64,000 nucleotides of DNA from an uncultured Oscillospiraceae bacterium (GTDB lineage Bacteria; Bacillota; Clostridia; Oscillospirales; Oscillospiraceae), in the NCBI GenBank assembly GCA_934597255.1, contig CAKTQV010000006.1:74102-138101 (forward strand). The letters run 5' to 3'. Below are positions 8,773-16,815 of the stretch, one piece after another. A model generated the notes under the pieces. That model was not told the DNA's origin and searched no databases. It saw nothing but the letters and a program-made list of their open reading frames with translations. Positions within the stretch are counted from its first letter, which is position 1, and each line of letters begins with the position of its first letter. The translations under genes and the position numbers were made by a program.

Positions 8773-8805
8773 ATCGCCGCGGCTGCTGAAGGCAGCCGCG
8801 GCGAT
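8773..8805 (+). promoter_or_regulatory. Intercistronic GC-rich hairpin between binding protein and permease
   Basis: A perfect 14-bp stem (8773-8786 with 8792-8805) has a five-base loop and no T run after it, so it is not a classical terminator. It begins 24 bases after the binding-protein stop codon, and the permease ribosome site follows directly. Such structures commonly protect the 3' end of the binding-protein mRNA and raise its level relative to the permeases. Confidence 0.7.
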
Positions 8806-8818
8806 GGAGTGATTTATT

Positions 8819-9805
8819 ATGGAAATGCTAAAATACATCATCCGAAGGATCCTTCTGCTGATCCCGGTCGTCGTCGGCGTCATGCTGATCGTTTTTTTCT
8901 TTCAGTCGGTCTCGGGCGACGACCCCGCGCTGGCGATCCTCGGATCCGGCTCCACGATGGAGGCCCGCGAGGCCAAGCGTGAGGAGCTGGGACTCAACGA
9001 CCCTATCGTCGTGCAGTTCGGCCGCTATGTGTGGAACTTTTTCACAAAGGGCGATCTCGGCACGTCGTATGAGACCGGTCAGCCGGTCATCCGGGAGATA
9101 CTGGCCCGCTTCCCGATCACGATAGAGATCGCGCTGATCGCGGTGTTTTTCGGCGTGCTGCTGGGCGTTCCGCTCGGAATATGGGCGGCGGTGCGGCAGA
9201 GCAGGCCGATCGACAACGTCATCGTGACGTTTTCGGTGCTGCTGGAGTCGGTGCCGAATTTCTGGCTTGCGCTGCTGCTGATCACGGCGTTCAGTCTGCA
9301 GATGCACTGGCTGCCGTCTATTTTCGACCGATCGGCCCTGGGCTGGGTCATGCCGAGCATCACGGTCATTGTCGGTTCGCTGTCGATGATCATCCGCGTT
9401 ACGCGCTCAAGCATACTTGAAACGATCCGGCAGGATTATGTCCGCACGGCGCGCGCCAAAGGGCAAACGGAATTCAAGGTCATTATGCGCCATGTGCTGC
9501 GCAACTCGCTGATCCCCATCGTCAATTCCGTCGGCAATTCGCTCGGCCAGCTGCTGGGCGGCGCCTTGATCGTGGAGACGATCTTCGGCATGCCCGGCAT
9601 CGGCAAGTATACGGTCGACGCGGTGTCGGCGCGCAATTATCCGGCCGTGCTCGGAAGTGTGGTCATACTGGCCATCACGTTCACGATCATCAATCTGATC
9701 GTGGATATCATTTATATCCTCGTCAATCCGAGTCTGCGGGTGTCCGTGCTCAAAAAGCGGATGTCCAGACGCCGGATGCGCCGGATGTTGCAGGAGGAGG
9801 CGTGA
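8819..9805 (+). CDS. Peptide ABC transporter permease (DppB type)
   Basis: A 328-residue inner-membrane permease. It begins with the DppB/OppB N-terminus (KYIIRRILLLIPVVVGV) and has six predicted helices. The ATPase-contact loop includes RTARAKGQ (EAA-like motif), followed by IVETIFGMPGIGKY, typical of the first permease of oligopeptide importers. ATG at 8819 follows GGAGTG. It pairs with the next gene to form the translocation pore. Its stop is directly followed by the next start. Confidence 0.95.
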   Translation: MEMLKYIIRRILLLIPVVVGVMLIVFFFQSVSGDDPALAILGSGSTMEAREAKREELGLNDPIVVQFGRYVWNFFTKGDLGTSYETGQPVIREILARFPITIEIALIAVFFGVLLGVPLGIWAAVRQSRPIDNVIVTFSVLLESVPNFWLALLLITAFSLQMHWLPSIFDRSALGWVMPSITVIVGSLSMIIRVTRSSILETIRQDYVRTARAKGQTEFKVIMRHVLRNSLIPIVNSVGNSLGQLLGGALIVETIFGMPGIGKYTVDAVSARNYPAVLGSVVILAITFTIINLIVDIIYILVNPSLRVSVLKKRMSRRRMRRMLQEEA

Positions 9806-9806
9806 C

Positions 9807-10712
9807 ATGGCCAAACGAGTCACTCCCGAAATGGAGCGTATCAACCGCAAAATCGGGCGGCGCAAATCGAAAAGGTATTCCTTCTGGGGCGATGTGTGGC
9901 ATCGCCTGTGCCGCAATCCGGTGACGCTTGCCGCGATGATCCTCACGGCGGCGCTGATCCTTGTCGCGGTGTTTGCCGATGTGATCGCGCCGTATTCCTA
10001 TGAGGAGCCGGACTATCTGAATATGCTGTCGGCGCCGAGCCGCGAGCATCTGTTCGGCACGGACAATCTTGGACGCGACCTGTTCAGCCGCTGCGTCTAC
10101 GGCGCGCGGTACTCCCTGTCGCTCGGCATCATCTGTATGCTGCTGGCGCTTGTGAGCGGCGGTCTGCTTGGCCTGATCGCCTCGTATTTCGGCGGCGCGA
10201 CCGATAACATCATCATGCGCATCATGGATGTTTTCCAGGCCATACCCGGCACACTGATGGCGATCACGGTCATTGCCGCGCTCGGGAAAGGCGTGCCGCA
10301 GCTGCTGCTGGCGCTGGCGCTGAGCAGTCTTCCGATTTTCTCAAAGACGGTGCGTGCGGCGATCTTCACAGTACGCGAGAGCGAGTATATCGAGTCGAGC
10401 CGCGCTCTGGGCGCGGGCAATGCGCGCCTGATGTTCCGCCATATGCTGCCCAACGCGCTCGGACACATCATCATTTACGCGGTGGGCATGATCTCCGGAA
10501 GCATTATGCTGATCGCCACGCTGAGCTATATCGGGCTGGGCATTCAGCCGCCCACGCCGGAGTGGGGCGCGCTGCTCAACGCGGGCAAGAGCTATATTGC
10601 CAACGCGCCGAATCTTGTGTTTTATCCCGGACTGTGCATTATGATCACGGTTCTTGCGCTGAATGTGCTTGGCAACGGCCTGCGTGACGCGCTCGATCCG
10701 CGCCTGAAGTGA
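9807..10712 (+). CDS. Peptide ABC transporter permease (DppC type)
   Basis: A 301-residue second permease subunit. It has the OppC-type N-terminal segment, a first membrane helix near residues 35-55, the FGTDNLGRDLFSR motif characteristic of DppC/OppC, an EAA loop (SRALGAGN) and the terminal GLRDALDPRL. The start ATG at 9807 follows GGAGGAGG and lies one base after the DppB stop, indicating translational coupling. Confidence 0.95.
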   Translation: MAKRVTPEMERINRKIGRRKSKRYSFWGDVWHRLCRNPVTLAAMILTAALILVAVFADVIAPYSYEEPDYLNMLSAPSREHLFGTDNLGRDLFSRCVYGARYSLSLGIICMLLALVSGGLLGLIASYFGGATDNIIMRIMDVFQAIPGTLMAITVIAALGKGVPQLLLALALSSLPIFSKTVRAAIFTVRESEYIESSRALGAGNARLMFRHMLPNALGHIIIYAVGMISGSIMLIATLSYIGLGIQPPTPEWGALLNAGKSYIANAPNLVFYPGLCIMITVLALNVLGNGLRDALDPRLK

Positions 10713-10722
10713 GGGGAACGCC

Positions 10723-11733
10723 ATGACAGAAATGAAAAAAACCGAGGAGCGCGCCCCGCTGCTGGACATCCGCGGTCTCGTTGTTCACTACGAGACGGAC
10801 GCGGGCGTCGTCGAGGCCGTAAACGACGTTTCGCTGACGGTGGAAAAGGGCGAGGCCGTTGCGTTGGTCGGAGAGACCGGCGCGGGAAAAACGACCATCG
10901 CCCTGTCCGCCATGAAGCTGCTGCCCATCCCGCCTGCGCATGTCGTGGACGGTTCGGTGCTTCTCGGCGGCGAGGACATCTTCCATAAATCCGAAAAGGA
11001 AATGCGCAGGATCCGCGGCAGCCGCGTCAGCATGATCTTCCAGGACCCTATGACCGCGCTCAATCCAAGTATGCGCGTGGGGGATCAGGTGGCGGAGGTC
11101 ATCCGTCTGCACAAAAACTGCGGACAGGCGCAGGCGCTTCTTCTGGCGCGGGAGGCGCTTGGCATGGTCGGCATCCAGCCGAACCGCCTGCGGGATTATC
11201 CGCATCAGTTTTCCGGCGGCATGAAGCAGCGCGTCGTCATCGCCATTGCGCTGGCCTGCGAGCCGGAGCTGCTGATCGCGGATGAGCCGACGACGGCGCT
11301 GGATGTGACGATCCAGGCGCAGGTGCTCGATCTCATCCGCGAGCTGCGCAAGCGGCTGGGCACGGCGATGCTGCTTATCACGCATGATTTCGGCGTTGTG
11401 GCGGAGATGTGCGACAAGTGCGCGATCGTTTATGCCGGCCAAATCGTCGAATCCGGCACCGTGCGCCAGATATTCAACCACTATCAGCACCCGTATACCG
11501 AGGGACTGTTTGAATCTTTGCCGCGTATGGACAAGCGCGTCGAGCGCCTCAAGCCCATCCGGGGCCTGATGGCGAATCCCATGGACCTGCCGACGCATTG
11601 CAGCTTCAGCAGCCGCTGCGCCTATTGCACCGAGGAGTGCCTGCAGGGCGATCCGCCGCTCGTTGAAGCGGAGCCGGGACACTGGGTGCGCTGCTATCAT
11701 TCCGATCAAGTGGGAGGCGCGAGCCGTGAATAA
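10723..11733 (+). CDS. Peptide ABC transporter ATP-binding protein (DppD type)
   Basis: A 336-residue ATPase. Walker A is GETGAGKTT, the signature is FSGGMKQR, Walker B is LLIADEPT and the switch His is in ITHDFG. The C-terminal oligopeptide-transporter extension carries four clustered Cys (CSFSSRCAYC, then CLQ), typical of DppD/OppD proteins. It powers uptake together with the following ATPase as a heterodimer. It ends inside the start region of the next gene (eight-base overlap). Confidence 0.95.
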   Translation: MTEMKKTEERAPLLDIRGLVVHYETDAGVVEAVNDVSLTVEKGEAVALVGETGAGKTTIALSAMKLLPIPPAHVVDGSVLLGGEDIFHKSEKEMRRIRGSRVSMIFQDPMTALNPSMRVGDQVAEVIRLHKNCGQAQALLLAREALGMVGIQPNRLRDYPHQFSGGMKQRVVIAIALACEPELLIADEPTTALDVTIQAQVLDLIRELRKRLGTAMLLITHDFGVVAEMCDKCAIVYAGQIVESGTVRQIFNHYQHPYTEGLFESLPRMDKRVERLKPIRGLMANPMDLPTHCSFSSRCAYCTEECLQGDPPLVEAEPGHWVRCYHSDQVGGASRE

Positions 11734-12682
11734 GCTGACCGTTACACATCTGAAAAAATACTATCCGACGACCGACGGCCTCCTGCACGCCGTGGACGAC
11801 GTTTCTCTGGATATTCCGGCTGGACAGACCGTCGGCATCGTCGGCGAGTCCGGCTGCGGAAAGTCCACGCTCGGCAAGACGATCCTGCGGCTGACGGAGC
11901 CGACGAGCGGCAGCGTCAAAATGGACGATGTGGAGATCACGGAGCTTTCTGCGCGGGAGCTCAAGCACTACCGCACGAAGATGCAGATGATCTTTCAGGA
12001 CCCGTTTTCGTCCATCGACCCGCGCATGACGGTCAGTCAGCTGATCGCCGAACCGCTGCGGATACACCGGGTTTTCAAGAAAAAATCCGACATAGCCGAG
12101 CGGGTGCGCGAGCTTATGGAGACGGTCGGGCTCGACAAGCGCTTTGAAAATTCCTATCCGCATGAGCTGGACGGCGGCCGCCGTCAGCGCATCGGCGTGG
12201 CAAAGGCGCTGGCGCTGGAGCCGGAATTTATCGTCTGCGACGAGCCGGTGTCCGCGCTGGACGTGTCCATCCAGGCGCAGATACTGAATCTTTTGCAGGA
12301 TCTGCAGCGGGACAAGCATCTGACGTATATGTTCATCACGCATGACCTATCGGTTGTGCGCCACATATCGAATACGATCTGCGTGATGTATCTGGGACAG
12401 GTCATCGAACAGTGCGGCACGGACGAGCTGTTTGAGCACACGCTGCACCCGTATTCGCAGGCGCTGCTGTCGGCCATTCCGGTCCCCAGCGTGGATGATC
12501 GCCCGCAGCGTATCCTGCTCACGGGCGAGGTCTCCTCGCCGATCAACCCGGAAAACACCTGCCGTTTTGCCCCGCGCTGCCGCTTCTGCACCGAGGAGTG
12601 CCGCAGCCGCCCCGCGCCCGGGTTGCGCGATATGGGGAACGGCCATCTGGTGGCCTGCCACCGGGTAGAGGAAATAAACTGA
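11726..12682 (+). CDS. Peptide ABC transporter ATP-binding protein (DppF type)
   Basis: A 318-residue ATPase. Walker A is GESGCGKST, Walker B is FIVCDEPVSALD, and the C-terminal Cys cluster is CRFAPRCRFC. The signature reads LDGGRRQR instead of FSGGQRQR, a variant I know from clostridial DppF-like proteins. GTG at 11726 is the start: GGGAGG lies eight bases upstream and the protein then opens with the usual NKLTVTHLKKYYP. It is the last gene of the importer, and a terminator follows at 12710. Confidence 0.93.
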   Translation: MNKLTVTHLKKYYPTTDGLLHAVDDVSLDIPAGQTVGIVGESGCGKSTLGKTILRLTEPTSGSVKMDDVEITELSARELKHYRTKMQMIFQDPFSSIDPRMTVSQLIAEPLRIHRVFKKKSDIAERVRELMETVGLDKRFENSYPHELDGGRRQRIGVAKALALEPEFIVCDEPVSALDVSIQAQILNLLQDLQRDKHLTYMFITHDLSVVRHISNTICVMYLGQVIEQCGTDELFEHTLHPYSQALLSAIPVPSVDDRPQRILLTGEVSSPINPENTCRFAPRCRFCTEECRSRPAPGLRDMGNGHLVACHRVEEIN

Positions 12683-12709
12683 CAAAGCTCATACGGCGAA
12701 GCATATGAG

Positions 12710-12750
12710 AAGGGACGGCCTCCGGAATTCGGGGCGGTCCCTTTCTTCCT
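12710..12750 (+). terminator. Terminator of the peptide importer operon
   Basis: AAGGGAC pairs with GTCCCTT, enclosing an imperfect inner stem, and is followed by TTTCTTCC. It lies 28 bases after the last ATPase gene. Confidence 0.65.
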
Positions 12751-12863
12751 GCGTGCCGGGCCGGATCGTCCGGGGCAATTTTTTCGCGCAAATGTAAGCG
12801 GGCAACAGAGTTTTTCCGGACGGTGGGCTATGATAAAACAAAGACTTGAGGGAGTGATGGACC

Positions 12864-14219
12864 TTGCTTAACGATATGACGAAGGGAAAGCCCTCCGGGA
12901 TCATCCTGCGTTTTTCCATTCCGCTGGTGCTCAGCACGGCGATCCAGCAGCTGTATAATATTGCCGACAGCATGATCGTCGGCAAGCTGGACAGCGCCGC
13001 CGGCCTCGCGGCGATCGGCGCGGCCTATCCGCTGACGCTGTTTTTTATCGCCGTCGCCACCGGCGCGTCGATGGGCTGCTCGGTCATCATATCGCAGCTG
13101 TTCGGCGCCAAGCGCCTGCGGGATATGAAATCCGCCATTTATACGGCGCTGCTGTCGCTCGGCGTGCTTGGCGCGGTGCTGAGTGTGCTTGGCGTCGTTT
13201 TGAGCGGGCCGCTGATGCGGCTGACGGGCTGTGGGGCGGACACCTTCGATAATGCCAGGGCGTATCTGGCCATCTATTCCGCTGGCGTTCTGCCGATGCT
13301 GGTGTATAATGCCGCCAACGCCGTGTTCACCGGCCTTGGCAACTCCCGCGCGCCGCTGGCGTTTCTCATTTTCTCGTCGCTTCTGAACGTCGTGCTCGAT
13401 ATCATTGCCGTCGGCCCGATGAAGCTGGGCGTCGTGGGTGCGGCCTGGGCGACGACGATCTCGCAGCTCGTCGCGGCGGTTTTGTCCGCGTCGGTGCTTG
13501 TGCGCCGCATCCGCGCCATCGAAACGGATGGAAAGGCCAGTCTGTTTGACCGGGTGCTGTTTGACAGCATGACGCGCATTGCTGTGCCGAGCATATGCCA
13601 GCAGGCGTGCGTGGCGCTGAGCCATACGGTGGTGCAGAGTCTGGTCAATTCCTTCGGCCAGGCGACGATGGCCGGCTACGAGGCGGCGTCGAAGATACAC
13701 AATTTCGCGTACATGAGCTTCAACACCATCGGAACGGCGCTGTCCAGCTTTGTTGCGCAGAACTACGGCGCCGGGCAGACGCGCCGCATCCGCGAGGGCT
13801 ACAAGGTGTCGAGCCTGATTTGTCTGGCCGTGACCGCCTGTGTGATCCTGGTGATGCAGCTTTTTGCCGGGCCGCTGATCGGTCTGTTCGTGGATAAGGG
13901 AGAGGCCGATTACGCCGAGGTCATGCGCGTCGGGACGCTTTACCTGCGGATCATATCGCCGGACTATCTGATGATCTGCTTCGTGATAACGAGCGGCGGG
14001 CTTCTGCGCGGTCTGGGCGAGATCAATAAATTCTTTGCGGTGACGGTGCTGGACTTTGCTGTTCGCGTGGCGATGTGCTTCGTGATGACCTCGGCGCTGG
14101 GAAGCTATGTGGGGCTTTACTGGCCGTGGTATTTCGGAACGGCGGTTGATCTGGCCATCTGCCTGTACTGGTACCGGCGGATGTGCCGCCGGGGAAAGCT
14201 CTGCATCGTGGAAAATTAA
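12864..14219 (+). CDS. MATE-family efflux transporter
   Basis: A 451-residue, 12-helix multidrug and toxic compound exporter, normally driven by sodium or proton gradient. The family start is clear (MTKGKPSGIILRFSIPLVLS, then QQLYNIADSMIVGKL), and the second half repeats the same pattern. The start is TTG at 12864, placed nine bases after GGGAG; the next ATG (12876) is too far from that site. A Crp/Fnr-family regulator with its own promoter lies directly downstream, a possible control partner. Confidence 0.92.
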   Translation: MLNDMTKGKPSGIILRFSIPLVLSTAIQQLYNIADSMIVGKLDSAAGLAAIGAAYPLTLFFIAVATGASMGCSVIISQLFGAKRLRDMKSAIYTALLSLGVLGAVLSVLGVVLSGPLMRLTGCGADTFDNARAYLAIYSAGVLPMLVYNAANAVFTGLGNSRAPLAFLIFSSLLNVVLDIIAVGPMKLGVVGAAWATTISQLVAAVLSASVLVRRIRAIETDGKASLFDRVLFDSMTRIAVPSICQQACVALSHTVVQSLVNSFGQATMAGYEAASKIHNFAYMSFNTIGTALSSFVAQNYGAGQTRRIREGYKVSSLICLAVTACVILVMQLFAGPLIGLFVDKGEADYAEVMRVGTLYLRIISPDYLMICFVITSGGLLRGLGEINKFFAVTVLDFAVRVAMCFVMTSALGSYVGLYWPWYFGTAVDLAICLYWYRRMCRRGKLCIVEN

Positions 14220-14220
14220 G

Positions 14221-14249
14221 TTGCTTTATGCTGCCGCATCCTCTATAAT
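14221..14249 (+). promoter_or_regulatory. Sigma-A promoter of the Crp/Fnr regulator gene
   Basis: TTGCTT, a 17-base spacer and a perfect TATAAT begin immediately after the MATE stop codon and lie 40 bases before the regulator start. Confidence 0.75.
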
Positions 14250-14288
14250 CAAGCCGTACAGCAAACAAAGGCGGGACGGCACAGGGAT

Positions 14289-14939
14289 ATGACGGACGAG
14301 ATATTCTCTTATATTCAGGAAAAGGCGCGCCGGCGGGTCTACCGGCCCGGAGAAATGGTCTTTTGCCAGGGGGACGAGCCGCAGGAGCTTTTCTATCTTG
14401 TGTCCGGTCTTTCGCTGACCTATTCGGTGCTTGAGGACGGACAGGAGCGAAGCGTGCTCATCACATGGCCCGGACGCTTTTTCGGCGCGGCGACGATGTT
14501 TGAGGGCGTGAAGCGCCGCAGCTCGGCCATCGCGCTCAAGCCGTGCGAGGTGCTCATTATCGGGCGGGCGCTGTATGACGACTGCGCCGCCCGCTTCCCG
14601 GATTTTAACGCGCTTCTCCTGCGGGAGATATCGGCCGATCTGGGCACCATGTTTGAGCAGCTCGTGGACAGCTCGCTTCTTGATACGGACAGCAAGGTCG
14701 CACGCTTTATCTGCCGCCGGCTGACGAGGCGTCAGTGCAGCATGGAAAACGGGCTGCCGACGCTGCATTACACGCAGGAGTTCATTGCCCGCGTGCTGGG
14801 GATATCGCGTCCGTCGGTCAGTCTGGCGCTGTCGGCGCTCGCCGCGCGGGGGCTGATCGCCACGAGCTATGGGAGCATTACCGTGCGGGATGCCGAGGCC
14901 CTGTGTGCATATGCTTATGAGGAACAGAGAAAACGCTGA
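14289..14939 (+). CDS. Crp/Fnr-family transcriptional regulator
   Basis: A 216-residue regulator. The N-terminal cyclic-nucleotide-binding beta barrel (YRPGEMVFCQGDEPQELFYL) is followed by a dimer helix and a winged helix-turn-helix (QEFIARVLGISRPSVSLALS). It lacks the N-terminal Cys cluster of oxygen-sensing FNR and the full cAMP-contact motif, so its signal is unknown. The HTH is of the type seen in clostridial Crp-like activators of metabolism or stress. It has its own promoter and terminator. Confidence 0.9.
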   Translation: MTDEIFSYIQEKARRRVYRPGEMVFCQGDEPQELFYLVSGLSLTYSVLEDGQERSVLITWPGRFFGAATMFEGVKRRSSAIALKPCEVLIIGRALYDDCAARFPDFNALLLREISADLGTMFEQLVDSSLLDTDSKVARFICRRLTRRQCSMENGLPTLHYTQEFIARVLGISRPSVSLALSALAARGLIATSYGSITVRDAEALCAYAYEEQRKR

Positions 14940-14946
14940 ATACCGG

Positions 14947-14985
14947 AAGGGACGCATCCGAGAGCGGATGCGTCCCTTTTTCCTT
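14947..14985 (+). terminator. Rho-independent terminator of the Crp/Fnr gene
   Basis: A 14-bp perfect stem (14947-14960 with 14965-14978) has an AGAG loop and is followed by T-rich sequence. It separates the regulator from the convergent spoVAEb. Confidence 0.9.
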
Positions 14986-14989
14986 TTAT

Positions 14990-15352
14990 TCAATACTTTT
15001 CCTTGCTTTTGAACAGCAGGGAGACGATCATTCCGAAGAAAACGGCGGCGCCGATGCCGCCGGCCGCGGCGGTGAAGCCGCCGGTGAACACGCCGGGCAG
15101 TCCCTTTTCTGCCACAGCCTCACGCACGCCCCTGGCCAGCAGGTTTCCAAAGCCGGTCAGCGGGACGGTCGCGCCCGCGCCGGCCCAGTCCGCGAAGGGC
15201 TGATACAGCCCCAGTGCGCCGAGCACCACGCCCACGACCACATAAAGCGTCAGAATACGCGCCGGCGTCAGCGCCGTGCGGTCGATGAGAAGCTGTCCGA
15301 TGGCGCACAGGGCGCCGCCGACAAGAAAGCATTTCAGAAGCGTCAGCCACAT
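14990..15352 (-). CDS. spoVAE: Stage V sporulation protein AE (SpoVAEb)
   Basis: A 120-residue integral membrane protein of the SpoVA channel that moves Ca-dipicolinate into the forespore and out during germination. The conserved core is easy to see: GQLLIDRTALTPARILTLYV, then GAGATVPLTGFGNLLARGV and the Gly-rich FTGGFTAAAGGIGAA. It follows spoVAD by six bases and is translated with it. The C-terminal Lys/Glu tail is normal for the family. Confidence 0.95.
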   Translation of the reverse strand: MWLTLLKCFLVGGALCAIGQLLIDRTALTPARILTLYVVVGVVLGALGLYQPFADWAGAGATVPLTGFGNLLARGVREAVAEKGLPGVFTGGFTAAAGGIGAAVFFGMIVSLLFKSKEKY

Positions 15353-15358
15353 ATCCCG

Positions 15359-16378
15359 TCACCCCCGTTGTGTTTCCAGCGCCACGGCATGACAGATGCC
15401 GGGGATCGTTTCGCCCTGCTGGCTCACGGTCGGGCTCATCAGCGCTCCGGTCGGCGCGAAAAGAAGCCGCTTCCAGAGTCCCTCGCGCATCCCGTTGAGC
15501 AGGTGGCCGCAGAACACGCTGGCCGAGCAGCCGCAGCCGCTTCCGCCGGCGTGGGCGTCCTGCGCGTCGATGGCGTAGATTAGACGGCCGCAGTCCATAT
15601 ACCGCGTGCCCAGCTCGATGCCGTCGCGGCCGAACAGCTCCCGCAGGATATCGCTGCCGATCACGCCGAGATCGCCGGTGACGATGGCGTCGTAATAGTC
15701 CGGACCGCGCCCCGTGTCCTCAAAATGCGCCGTCAGCGTGGAATAGGCGGCGGGGGCCATGGCCGCGCCCATGTTCGTCATGTCCGTCACGCCCGCGTCG
15801 TAGATGTGCCCGGTCGTAACGTGGGTGATATACGGCCCGCCGCCGTCGGCGCGGACTATCACGGCTCCGGCGCCCGTGACGGTCCACTGTGCCGTGGGCG
15901 AGCGCTGGGAGCCGTATTGCAGGGGCGTGCGGAACTGGCGCTCGGCGGAGCAGAAGTGGGAGCTTGCCGCGGCCATGGCGCTTTGACAGAAGCCGCCGTC
16001 GATGAGCATGGCGGCCAGCCCGAGCGCCTCGCCCATGGTCGAGCACGCGCCGTAAAGGCCCAGCAGCGGCGCGTCGTAGTCTCGCAGCGCATAGCTTGAG
16101 CCGACGCACTGATTGAGCAGGTCGCCCGACAGAATATAGCCCAGCTCGTTCGGATCGGCGGAGGCCTTTTCGCACGCGATGCGGCAGCAGTCCTGAAGCA
16201 TGGCGCTTTCGGCGGCTTCCCAGCTTTTCGCGCCGAAAAGACTGTCGTCCGATATGCGGTCGAAATGACGGCGCAGCGGCCCCTGTCCTTCCTTTGGCCC
16301 GACCACGCAGGCCGCCGCCGTGATCGAAGGGGCGGAGGGGAGCGCCACGCTCTGTTTTCCCAGTCGTTTTGATTCCAT
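15359..16378 (-). CDS. spoVAD: Stage V sporulation protein AD
   Basis: A 339-residue thiolase-fold protein that binds dipicolinic acid on the SpoVA channel. Diagnostic segments are LGKQSVAL at the start, SGDLLNQCVGSSYALRDY, LGLYGACSTMGEALGLAA, DLGVIGSDILREL and the Gly/Cys-rich HAGGSGCGCSASV. The length is normal. In many Bacilli and Clostridia spoVAC precedes it; here spoIIID is the next gene upstream and spoVAC is absent from this locus. ATG at 16378 follows AGGGG closely. Confidence 0.96.
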   Translation of the reverse strand: MESKRLGKQSVALPSAPSITAAACVVGPKEGQGPLRRHFDRISDDSLFGAKSWEAAESAMLQDCCRIACEKASADPNELGYILSGDLLNQCVGSSYALRDYDAPLLGLYGACSTMGEALGLAAMLIDGGFCQSAMAAASSHFCSAERQFRTPLQYGSQRSPTAQWTVTGAGAVIVRADGGGPYITHVTTGHIYDAGVTDMTNMGAAMAPAAYSTLTAHFEDTGRGPDYYDAIVTGDLGVIGSDILRELFGRDGIELGTRYMDCGRLIYAIDAQDAHAGGSGCGCSASVFCGHLLNGMREGLWKRLLFAPTGALMSPTVSQQGETIPGICHAVALETQRG

Positions 16379-16419
16379 GCCCCTATTTTTTCCGCGGCGC
16401 GGAAAAATATGCGCAAAAA

Positions 16420-16451
16420 TATAAAGGCGGCGGGAAGTGCCTTCCCGCCGC
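16420..16451 (-). terminator. Terminator of spoIIID
   Basis: An 11-bp stem (16427-16437 with 16441-16451) has a three-base loop and, read on the minus strand, is followed by CTTTATATTTTT. It starts eight bases after the spoIIID stop codon. Confidence 0.75.
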
Positions 16452-16458
16452 TGCGCGT

Positions 16459-16707
16459 TTATTCGCCCTTATATTTCCGGCGTGTCGCTTCGCCGCCGCG
16501 TATGTGGCGTTCGGCCTTGTTTTTATCCAATATCTGTCTTGCCTGTTCGTACAGGGCCCGGTCGATCACATACAGCCGTTCGGCCAGATCCTTGTGCACG
16601 GTCGATTTGCTCACGCCGAAGCGCCTGGCGGCGGCGCGGACGGTGGAGCCTGTTTCGATGATGTAAAGGGCAAGACTTCTGGCGCGCATGTCGATATCCT
16701 CTCTCAT
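16459..16707 (-). CDS. spoIIID: Sporulation transcriptional regulator SpoIIID
   Basis: An 82-residue DNA-binding protein of the mother-cell programme that activates and represses sigma-E genes. The core is highly conserved: a helix-turn-helix with FGVSKSTVHKDLAERL, then RHIRGGEATRRKYK. ATG at 16707 aligns with the Bacillus start and follows a G-rich ribosome site. An in-frame start further upstream (16734) would lie before the predicted transcription start of the sigma-E-type promoter. The gene is monocistronic, with its own terminator. Confidence 0.96.
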   Translation of the reverse strand: MREDIDMRARSLALYIIETGSTVRAAARRFGVSKSTVHKDLAERLYVIDRALYEQARQILDKNKAERHIRGGEATRRKYKGE

Positions 16708-16734
16708 ACCCAGCCCCCATGATGAACATACCAA

Positions 16735-16763
16735 AATGTATGCGCGCGGCGCGGCGGATATGA
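16735..16763 (-). promoter_or_regulatory. Sigma-E-type promoter of spoIIID
   Basis: On the minus strand TCATATC (one mismatch to KMATATT), a 14-base spacer and CATACATT (perfect CATACAnT). In Bacillus subtilis spoIIID is known to be transcribed by sigma-E, so the match is expected biology. The -10 element ends 28 bases before the start codon. Confidence 0.8.
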
Positions 16764-16815
16764 AAAGGACGCGCCCGGACGGCGCGCCCCTTGACAGAAG
16801 ATTTCGCGTTGATTA

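Noticed and set aside
11726..12682. LDGGRRQR signature in the second ATPase as a sign of inactivity
   Set aside because: This variant is recurrent in clostridial DppF-like proteins, and Walker motifs are intact.
16375..16415. Sigma-F-like GCATA N14 GGAAAAAATA on the minus strand before spoVAD, overlapping a TTTTTCCGC/GCGGAAAAA palindrome
   Set aside because: The -10 would end five bases before the spoVAD ATG and leave no room for the ribosome site, so it is probably chance in AT-rich leader.
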